A DNA stretch of 64,000 bases. It comes from an uncultured Anaerolineae bacterium. GTDB taxonomy: Bacteria > Chloroflexota > Anaerolineae > JACIWP01. Made by a program: the position numbers and the translations under genes. Under the pieces are notes generated by a model that ran no database searches, had not been told where the DNA came from, and was given only the letters and a program-made list of their open reading frames with translations. The stretch covers positions 50,596 through 114,595 of the forward strand of contig CALIBQ010000007.1 in the NCBI GenBank assembly GCA_938049385.1. The letters are read 5' to 3'. This document shows positions 1-6,155 of the stretch, piece by piece. The stretch's first letter is position 1; each line of letters starts with the position of its first letter.

Positions 1-1159
1 AGTTCCCCCACTGGGGATAGTAGGTGTAGCCGCTCTCGCGCAGTGCCACCCATACATCCGGCGTGTCGTGCACATCCCTGCCCAGATGCGCGTTGGCGAA
101 GCGCAGGATGGGCCAGATAGAGGTGCCGCCCGAGACATCTTTCAGCACGTTCTCGTCCAGCGTGAGGTAATCGGCGTGCTTGTCCAGGGCATTCAGCATG
201 GCCCAGTACAGCAGGGTGTCATCCGGCAGGTAAAAGCGGTAGGTCTCAAAGCCGATAGGCACCGTATCGGAGTAGCTGACAGCCGGGTCGTCCAGGAAGG
301 AGCGGTACTGCGGATGGGATGGGTCATCCCGCCGCAAGGCCTTATCGCGGTCTGGGATCAGGCCGTCCCCCTTGAAACCGACGTAGAGAGTCGCGGCATA
401 GTCGGCGATGTGCACGCGCTCGGAGTCACTGCGGAAGCGCGGGTAGTGCTGGGTCATCAGGGGCTTGTTCGGGAAGGCCTGGCGGTACCAGGTGATGATG
501 TTTTTGACTACCTGCTCCCAGGCCCCCTGGTCGCCGTAGCCGGCAGAGATGAGGCAGGCATCGAAATAGTCGGGCGCCGGCTGATTCTCACCGTAGGCGC
601 CGGTACTCACCTCCACCCAGGCCACGCGCGGGTCATTGTTGTAGCGCGCCCCGAAGGCCATGATGAGGTTGCGGAAGTTGGTCTGGAACTCCGAGGACCA
701 GTAGTTCGGGATGGCGTGCGGGTTGCCGTAATAGTCCGTGCAGACGATGGTGGGGATCCAGGAGGGCGAAACGTTGCCGCCGCTGACGCCCTCATAGGAA
801 TTAATGGCCAGCCCGACCGGCTTGCCGAGCGCAGCTTCCTGCTCGATCCAGGTGTCAACGCGGCTCCAGTCGTAGTAACCATAAGAGGTCTCAATACGCT
901 TCCACTGGAAGGCGTAGTGGCCGCCCACAACCACGCCGGGGTAATCGCTGGGGCGCAGATGGGTGCTGTCCAGGAAGACGTATATGCCCGGGTTCGTGAT
1001 CGGCGGAGGGGTGACCGCCGGCATCACGTCTTGGGCTTCGTTGAGACGAGGGGAAAGCGCCTCACGGTTATAGATGGCGCGGCCGGCCTGGGCGCCGCCG
1101 GCCGCTAGCAAGATGAGGATCCCTGCCATCAGCAACACGATTCCCAAACGCAGGCGCAT
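1..1159 (-). CDS. Secreted TIM-barrel glycosidase-like protein, 3' end beyond window
   Basis: This is a partial gene: 386 codons are visible and the C-terminus lies beyond the left edge. Residues 1-27 form a signal peptide (MRLRLG followed by an I/L/V/A-rich core). The mature part carries blocks shared with the paralogues at 1383-4262 and 6156-8411: GARYNNDPRV, NKPLMTQHYP, GLIPDRDK, PIGFETYRFYL and RESGYTYYP. The layout (a YDW(S) strand early, then an acidic GENQP motif) looks like a GH-A-type TIM barrel, but I cannot place it in a CAZy family. The ATG at 1159 has an AGGAAGGGA Shine-Dalgarno six bases upstream and its own consensus promoter at 1209-1237. A role in glycan binding or cleavage at the cell surface is inference. 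Confidence 0.8.
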   Translation of the reverse strand, partial: MRLRLGIVLLMAGILILLAAGGAQAGRAIYNREALSPRLNEAQDVMPAVTPPPITNPGIYVFLDSTHLRPSDYPGVVVGGHYAFQWKRIETSYGYYDWSRVDTWIEQEAALGKPVGLAINSYEGVSGGNVSPSWIPTIVCTDYYGNPHAIPNYWSSEFQTNFRNLIMAFGARYNNDPRVAWVEVSTGAYGENQPAPDYFDACLISAGYGDQGAWEQVVKNIITWYRQAFPNKPLMTQHYPRFRSDSERVHIADYAATLYVGFKGDGLIPDRDKALRRDDPSHPQYRSFLDDPAVSYSDTVPIGFETYRFYLPDDTLLYWAMLNALDKHADYLTLDENVLKDVSGGTSIWPILRFANAHLGRDVHDTPDVWVALRESGYTYYPQWGN

Positions 1160-1208
1160 TTCCGGTCCCTTCCTTTCCACCGCGAGCAGGCTCCATCAGG
1201 GCACTGCC

Positions 1209-1237
1209 ATTATACGAACGAACCTTGCGAACGTCAA
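1209..1237 (-). promoter_or_regulatory. SigA-type promoter of the leftmost secreted protein gene
   Basis: On the minus strand the sequence reads TTGACG (1237-1232), a 17-base spacer, then a perfect TATAAT (1214-1209). This is the best match to a housekeeping promoter in the window. It sits about 50 bases before the ATG at 1159, downstream of a terminator-like hairpin, so the leftmost gene is probably transcribed separately from the gene at 1383-4262. Confidence 0.7.
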
Positions 1238-1256
1238 TGGTAAGAAGAAGGTGTTG

Positions 1257-1314
1257 AAAAAATCTCGAGGCACCCCATCCCCCAGCCTCTTCCCCGCAGG
1301 CAGGGAAGGGGTGC
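1257..1314 (-). terminator. Terminator-like hairpin downstream of the 959-aa secreted protein
   Basis: On the minus strand GCACCCC (1314-1308) can pair with GGGGTGC (1276-1270), with an inner CTTCCC/GGGAAG stem. After seven bases a run of six T follows (1262-1257). It lies about 70 bases after the stop at 1383 and before the promoter at 1209-1237. A second small perfect hairpin (cacagc-ggc-gctgtg, 1324-1338) precedes it. The gap between stem and T-run is longer than usual, so a fossil intergenic repeat is an alternative. Confidence 0.5.
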
Positions 1315-1382
1315 AATCCCGGACACAGCGGCGCTGTGCCTCTATCCGCCACTGGTTTTATATGACTACCATATCCGCCGGC

Positions 1383-4262
1383 CTAATCCTTCCACAACAG
1401 CGGGATGAAGCAACGCGCCGGCAGGACCGCGCCCGGCGTGCCAGTCCGGGTAGGTGTCGGAGTCACCGTCCCAGGCATCCAAGCGCCGAAATCAATGGTC
1501 ACCGTCCAGTTGGCCATCACCGCCACGATCCAGCTCTCCGCCGTGGTGGCCTGAAAGCCCGGAGGGAAGGATACGCTCAGCACATAGTTCGCCGGCGCAA
1601 GCCCGGCAAACTCATACCGTCCAGTGCTATCCGTAATAATACTGCCCACTATGTGGTAAGCCATGTCCCGCAGGGTCACCGTCGCGCCGGGCAGGCCCGG
1701 CTCGCCGGCCTGCCGCGTGCCGTCGCCGTCCAGGTCATACCACACCACGCCGCGAATGGTGCCGGCCGCCGGCGTGGCGGTGGCGGTGCTGGTAACGCTC
1801 GGCGTAACGGTCAGCGGAGGGGTCTCCGTGGGCAGCACCGTCGCAGTAGGTGTCTCCGTAGGTGTCGACGTGGAGGTCGGCGGCTCCGTCGGTGTGGGTG
1901 TCAGGGTTTCCGTAGGCGTCGGCGTGGGGGCCGCCGGCAGATGGGCCACGCACAACCGAGGCCGGTAGGCCGCCTGGGAGAAATCGGAGCTGTAGAACGT
2001 GAACGTGGTGGCGACCGGGCCGGCGCCCAGCAGGATCAGCCCGTGGTTTTGCTCCGGGTGCTGAACCCAGGTGCCGGCCGGCGCGGTCACGTTGAAATGC
2101 ACCCATACCCGCTCCGCATCCAGGCTCTGCACATCATAGGTCACCGAAGAGCGGTCCACCCCCGGTTTGCTACAGCCCGGCTGTGCCCAGGGGTCGCCGG
2201 CGCGTGCCTGCTCCCAGGTTACCTCTTCCTCCACCCAGGGCCGCAGGACCTGGTAGGGCGAGGCGTAGAAGGGATAGGTCTTATCGCGGGTGACTGCGTA
2301 GATGCTTAGCGTGGCGCTGACGACCTGATGGCCGGCGGGGATGCTGGACAGGTCGAACCGCAGTAAGCTCTCATAGACACCGTCCGATTTCAGCCGCAGA
2401 TAGGCGTCGTGTCCCAGGTTCGCGGCCGGCGAATAGGCGGAAATGCTGGCGTCCGCCGCGCCGGTGTACCCGTTCTCTCCTTGGCGGAAGCAAGTCACCG
2501 TCGGCACTGGGGTGGCGGTGGGAGACGGAGTTGGGGGTGGGGTAGGTGTCCCGGTCACCGGCGTGCCCGTCTCGGTAGGCGTCGGTGGGACCGTCGGGGT
2601 GCTCGTCGGGGCTGGCGCGTAGTGCGTCAACTGCACGAAGTGGATGATCTCGTCGCCGTCCCCTTCGCAGGAGATGCGGAAGTCGGCCCGTCCGCCGGCC
2701 AGCCCGTTCTGGAAGTTGGCGTCGGGCAGGTAGAAGGTCTTCTGCACCCAGCGGTCGGTGCCGGTCTTGACGATGGGTGGGCCGGCGAACTTGATGCCCG
2801 TGTCCGAATCATACTCCAGCCGCCAGGTGTCCGGGCCACTGCCGAAAATATGGTCATAATACGTCACGGTCAGCGAGACCGGATGCGTCGCGCCGAACAG
2901 ATAGCGATCGTCAATGTCGAAGTACATCGAGGTATTACCGCTGGCCTGGTCGGTGCGGCGGGTGATCCAGCTCTCCCAATCACTGCTGTTCAGGTACGGG
3001 ACATCGCCCTCGACCGGCGCGGCCTCCCGAATCTGGTAGGGTGGGCAGTTGGTCTGCGGCTGGATATGGCAGACCGGCCGATAGGTGATGGCTACGGTGC
3101 GGCCGCCAGGGATGTCATCGCGCTGGTACAGATAGAATGAGTAGTTGCCACGCTTGGGGTAATAGGTGTAGCCGGATTCGCGCAGAGCCACCCATACGCT
3201 GGGGGTATCGTAGGGCGTGCGGCCGATATGGCGCTGGGTGAACTGCAAGATCGGCCACAGGCGAGTGCCGCCGGCGGTGTCCAACAGCACATCCTCCGAC
3301 AGCGCGATGTAATCGGCGTGGCTGTCCAGCGCGCTGAGCATCGCCCAGTAGACCTTGGCATCATCGCCCAGATAAAAGCGGTAGGACTCAAAGCCGATGG
3401 GCAGGGTGTCGGAATAACTGATGATGGGGTCTTCCAGGAACGAGAGATAGCCGTAGGAGTAATAGGGGTCTCGGCAGACCATCTTGTCGCGATCGGCCAT
3501 TAACCCATTGCCCTTGAACCCGACGCCGCGCATAGCGGCATAATTGGCGATCTCGCGACGTTCGTACTCATGGCCGCGCACGAAGATGGGATAATGCTGG
3601 GTCATCAGGGGCTTGTTCGGGAAGGCCTCGCGGTAATAGCCGATGATGTTGTTCACCACCTGGATCCAATCCTCGCTGGTATAGCCCAGCGAGGCCAGGC
3701 ACTGGTCCATGGCATCATCAATGCCCGGCTGATTCTCGCCGTCGCGCCCGGTGCTGATCTGCACCCATTCGACGCGCGGGTCATTGTTGTAGCGCGCCCC
3801 GAAGGCGCGGATCAGGTTGTGGAAGCCCTGCTGGAACTCGGTGGACCAGTAGTTGGGGACGATCTTACCGCCGCAGAGGATGACCGGTATCCACGCCGGC
3901 GCCATGTTCCCGCCGGACGTACAGCTATCCACCCCCAACGCCACCACCCGGCCCTGGGCCGCCTCGCCGGCGATCCAGCTATCCACCGCCGACCAGTCAT
4001 ACACTCCCGGCGCCTTCTCGATATCTTTCCAGGCAAAGGTCATATGTCCACCGGTGAGCAGGCCCGGATAGGTGGAGGAGGGAACATGCCGGCCGTGAAA
4101 AAGGTAGATGCCCGGATTGCGCACCATCGCCTTGGGCGCGGAGGGACCACCGCCCGTGCCGGCCGGCTCCTCCGCCCAGACGTGCACGCGGCCGGCGAGC
4201 AGACTGCCGGCGGCTAGCCCCAGCAGTGCCATCAAGAGCACGACGGGGAATAGTCGTTTCAT
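1383..4262 (-). CDS. Secreted TIM-barrel / DNRLRE / SdrD-like multidomain protein
   Basis: A 959-aa exported protein. Rough domain order: signal peptide 1-31; TIM-barrel glycosidase-like region 45-400 with GARYNNDPRV, GENQPG and NKPLMTQHYP; a beta-sandwich segment 410-546; Pro/Thr linker 547-589; DNRLRE module 590-775 (LLRFDLSSIP, WVEEEVTWEQA); second Pro/Thr linker 775-827; SdrD_B-like domain 830-930 (GVVWYDLDGDGTRQAGEPG); and a short tail ending FIPLLWKD. DNRLRE and SdrD_B modules are typical of secreted or surface proteins. The catalytic activity is not identified. Close paralogue of the proteins at 1-1159 and 6156-8411. The tail resembles those of the genes ending at 4341 and 31558 and may be a sorting signal (inference). 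Shine-Dalgarno AGGAGAGAGG upstream. Confidence 0.85.
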   Translation of the reverse strand: MKRLFPVVLLMALLGLAAGSLLAGRVHVWAEEPAGTGGGPSAPKAMVRNPGIYLFHGRHVPSSTYPGLLTGGHMTFAWKDIEKAPGVYDWSAVDSWIAGEAAQGRVVALGVDSCTSGGNMAPAWIPVILCGGKIVPNYWSTEFQQGFHNLIRAFGARYNNDPRVEWVQISTGRDGENQPGIDDAMDQCLASLGYTSEDWIQVVNNIIGYYREAFPNKPLMTQHYPIFVRGHEYERREIANYAAMRGVGFKGNGLMADRDKMVCRDPYYSYGYLSFLEDPIISYSDTLPIGFESYRFYLGDDAKVYWAMLSALDSHADYIALSEDVLLDTAGGTRLWPILQFTQRHIGRTPYDTPSVWVALRESGYTYYPKRGNYSFYLYQRDDIPGGRTVAITYRPVCHIQPQTNCPPYQIREAAPVEGDVPYLNSSDWESWITRRTDQASGNTSMYFDIDDRYLFGATHPVSLTVTYYDHIFGSGPDTWRLEYDSDTGIKFAGPPIVKTGTDRWVQKTFYLPDANFQNGLAGGRADFRISCEGDGDEIIHFVQLTHYAPAPTSTPTVPPTPTETGTPVTGTPTPPPTPSPTATPVPTVTCFRQGENGYTGAADASISAYSPAANLGHDAYLRLKSDGVYESLLRFDLSSIPAGHQVVSATLSIYAVTRDKTYPFYASPYQVLRPWVEEEVTWEQARAGDPWAQPGCSKPGVDRSSVTYDVQSLDAERVWVHFNVTAPAGTWVQHPEQNHGLILLGAGPVATTFTFYSSDFSQAAYRPRLCVAHLPAAPTPTPTETLTPTPTEPPTSTSTPTETPTATVLPTETPPLTVTPSVTSTATATPAAGTIRGVVWYDLDGDGTRQAGEPGLPGATVTLRDMAYHIVGSIITDSTGRYEFAGLAPANYVLSVSFPPGFQATTAESWIVAVMANWTVTIDFGAWMPGTVTPTPTRTGTPGAVLPARCFIPLLWKD
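1780..1935 (-). repeat. Pro/Thr-rich linker coding repeat
   Basis: Low-complexity sequence coding a TPTPTET/TSTPTE-type linker between the DNRLRE and SdrD-like modules of the 959-aa protein. Such degenerate repeats can recombine or mis-assemble. Confidence 0.75.
2496..2620 (-). repeat. Pro/Thr-rich linker coding repeat
   Basis: Low-complexity sequence coding the first linker (residues about 547-589) of the 959-aa secreted protein, rich in PTP, PTE and TGTP units. Confidence 0.7.
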
Positions 4263-4340
4263 GTTCTCGGCCTCTCTCCTATGGAAAGCCTGGCCAGGGA
4301 GTGAACCTGGCCAGGCTCATGCGAACTGGCTACCGCAGGA

Positions 4341-4834
4341 CTAATAACGCTTCAGCAGGATGGGCAAGACGGCCTGCCTGGGCAGGGTAGGAGTGGGTGT
4401 GATGGTCGGCGTCGGTGTGTCCGCCAGCCGGTCGCCGAAGTTGATGATGTGTATCATGCCGGCGACCACCGGCACCATATAGTTGCTGGGTGTGGTCGAG
4501 ACGTAGCCGGGCGGATCAATCTCGATCAGCGCATAATTGCCCGGCGCCAGATTCTCGAACCGATAGAACCCATCCAGCAGGGTCGTGTACGAGCTGACCA
4601 GGCTCCCCTCGCGGTACAGGTTCAGCACGGCGTTGGGCAGAGGTGGCTCGCCCAGGTCCGGCTGGCCGTTGCGGTTGATGTCATGCCAGACGATTCCCTG
4701 GATGCCGCCGGTGGTGGGCGTCGCCGTGGAGGTGCGGGTCGGCGTGGCGGTCGCAGTGCCGGTAGCCGTCGGCGTGCGGGTTGCCGTGCCGGTCGGCGTG
4801 ATGGTGGGCGTATGGGTCGGAGTGCCGGTGGCAG
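4341..4834 (-). CDS. 3' part of frameshifted secreted DNRLRE/SdrD protein
   Basis: This is the out-of-frame continuation of the gene that starts at 6133. It codes a Pro/Thr linker, an SdrD_B-like module (GIVWHDINRNGQPDLGEPP, then LLDGFYRFENLAPG) and the tail AVLPILLKRY. The first in-frame ATG (4628) lies inside the SdrD-like fold, so this is not an independent gene. The frame differs from the upstream part by two bases, and a 74-bp insertion (one 37-bp direct-repeat unit plus a 37-bp spacer) lies between them. Removing 74 bp rejoins the two parts as one 572-aa protein. Confidence 0.75.
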
Positions 4835-6133
4835 CCGTCTTGCATGCGGAACGTTCATCACCCTCAACGATGTGATGGTGGGCGTATGGGTCGGAGTGCC
4901 GGTGGCAGTCGGTGTCGGGGTTGGCGGCGGGATGATGTACGCCAGACAGAGCTGAGGGCGGTAGGCCTGCACGGTGGACTCGGACGATGAGAAGGTGTAC
5001 AGGGCGGTCCTCTCCTGACAGCGGTAGGGCTTGACCACCACGCCGTAATTCTCCCCGGGACTGCCGGCCCAGTGCTGGGCCGATTCGCTGACATCGAGGT
5101 CAATCCAATAGTCATTGTCTTTGGTGGGGTCATAACAGCTCAGCACATCGTCCGGCGTGCCGCTCCGGTCCACCCCCACGCCGTTGACGCCCGGCACCGC
5201 CCAGCCAACACCGGTCAGGGCGGAGTTCCAGGTTGCCTGGTCCTCGGCCCAGGGCCGCAGGACCCGATAGGTATGCAGGGTGATGGGAACATTGGTCGGG
5301 TTGGTAGATTCCCGGAAAAGCTTGAGGGTGGCGCTGATGACCTGGGAGCCGGCCGGCAGTTTCCCCGTCAAATCAAACTTCGTGAGGATGCTGGTGTTAT
5401 CCTCCGTCTTGGCGTACAGCTTGATGCCGTTGCCGTAATTCGTCGTAGGGAAGGCGATGTCCAGATAGGTGTCAATGTGGCCCGTGTAGCCGCCTAATCC
5501 CTGCTGTAAGCAGATCACCGTGGGGGCCGGCGTGGCCGTCGGGGTGGGCGTCGGCCCGGTGGTCGGCGTCGAGGTTGCCGTCGGCGTGGGCGTTGATGTG
5601 GGAGTTGGCGTCGATGTAGCGCCAGTGGGCGTCGCCGTCGGTGTGGCGCTGGGCGTGAAGGTCCGCGTCGGCGTAGGCGAGACGGTGAAGGTCGGGGTCG
5701 GTGTAGGCGGCGCGGTGGCGGTCAGGTTCAGCTCCGTGGAGCTCGCGGACTGCCACACCCCGGTTTGGTTAGCGTTGACGTTGTTCTCCCATGGGCCAAT
5801 GCGGAAATACACTGTATCCCCTGGGTAGGCGCCGTCTTTGCCCGGCTGCGCGTCGTCATCGCCGCGCACATTAATGGTGTACACCGAGGTCTGTGGGCCG
5901 GGGGGCGCCGGCGTGAACGTATACGCTGTCCCGCAGATGACCGGTGTCGTACCGTCCAGCACGTAGGCCGTGATGAGCGTTCCGTCAGGCACGCGCACAC
6001 CGTTCACCAGCACGGTGCCGTAAAAGGTATGCGGGGGCGGCGGGGCGGCGAGGGCCAGGCCGGCCGCGGTGACCACCAGTATCAGGCTGAGAAGCACGGC
6101 CCGGGCGAATAAACACGGTGTCCCAGTTCGCAT
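4622..6133 (-). CDS. 5' part of frameshifted secreted DNRLRE protein
   Basis: Codes a signal peptide (residues 1-29, ending LALAA), a small N-terminal domain (about 33-140; PHTFYGTVLVNG, PGKDGAYPGDTVYFRIG), a Pro/Thr linker (about 142-205) and a DNRLRE module (about 206-400; LTKFDLTGKLPAGS, WAEDQATWNSA, QLCLAYIIP). After the second linker the frame is lost and the last ~80 residues are an Arg/Pro-rich nonsense tail. The intact C-terminal SdrD-like module is found in another frame at 4341-4834. Start supported by GGGAGGAAG seven bases before the ATG. Catalytic function unknown; probably a structural or carbohydrate-binding surface protein co-transcribed with the TIM-barrel paralogues. Confidence 0.75.
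   Translation of the reverse strand: MRTGTPCLFARAVLLSLILVVTAAGLALAAPPPPHTFYGTVLVNGVRVPDGTLITAYVLDGTTPVICGTAYTFTPAPPGPQTSVYTINVRGDDDAQPGKDGAYPGDTVYFRIGPWENNVNANQTGVWQSASSTELNLTATAPPTPTPTFTVSPTPTRTFTPSATPTATPTGATSTPTPTSTPTPTATSTPTTGPTPTPTATPAPTVICLQQGLGGYTGHIDTYLDIAFPTTNYGNGIKLYAKTEDNTSILTKFDLTGKLPAGSQVISATLKLFRESTNPTNVPITLHTYRVLRPWAEDQATWNSALTGVGWAVPGVNGVGVDRSGTPDDVLSCYDPTKDNDYWIDLDVSESAQHWAGSPGENYGVVVKPYRCQERTALYTFSSSESTVQAYRPQLCLAYIIPPPTPTPTATGTPTHTPTITSLRVMNVPHARRLPPALRPIRPPSRRPARQPARRRLPALRPPRRPAPPRRRPPPAASRESSGMTSTATASRTWASHLCPTPC
4798..4834. repeat. 37-bp direct repeat, copy 1
   Basis: Identical to 4872-4908 (period 74 bp). It begins gtgatggtgggcg and ends ggtggcag. The 37 bases between the copies are not linker-like. 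The 74-bp unit is not a multiple of three and accounts exactly for the frame difference between the two halves of the gene. Confidence 0.9.
4872..4908. repeat. 37-bp direct repeat, copy 2
   Basis: Second exact copy of the repeat at 4798-4834, with the spacer 4835-4871 between them. Confidence 0.9.
5517..5715 (-). repeat. Pro/Thr-rich linker coding repeat
   Basis: Low-complexity DNA coding the TPTPT/TSTPTPTAT-type linker between the N-terminal domain and the DNRLRE module of the frameshifted secreted protein. Confidence 0.7.
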
Positions 6134-6155
6134 GATGTCTTCCTCCCTTGCCGCC

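Larger units (their letters stand above)
4728..4925 (-). repeat. Pro/Thr linker repeat containing the frame-breaking insertion
   Basis: Low-complexity linker DNA. It contains the 37-bp direct repeat described separately and the non-repetitive 37-bp spacer that breaks the reading frame. Confidence 0.75.

Noticed and set aside
68..2309. Long plus-strand open frames opposite the secreted-protein genes
   Set aside because: They are antisense shadows: Arg/Pro/Gly/Val-rich, without family motifs, and lie opposite frames with clear signal peptides and domains. The same holds for nearly all plus-strand frames in the window.
5520..5828. Plus-strand frame rich in Val-Gly repeats (GVGVGV), elastin-like
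   Set aside because: It is the complement of the Pro/Thr linker codons (ACxCCx) of the minus-strand secreted protein, not a structural repeat protein.
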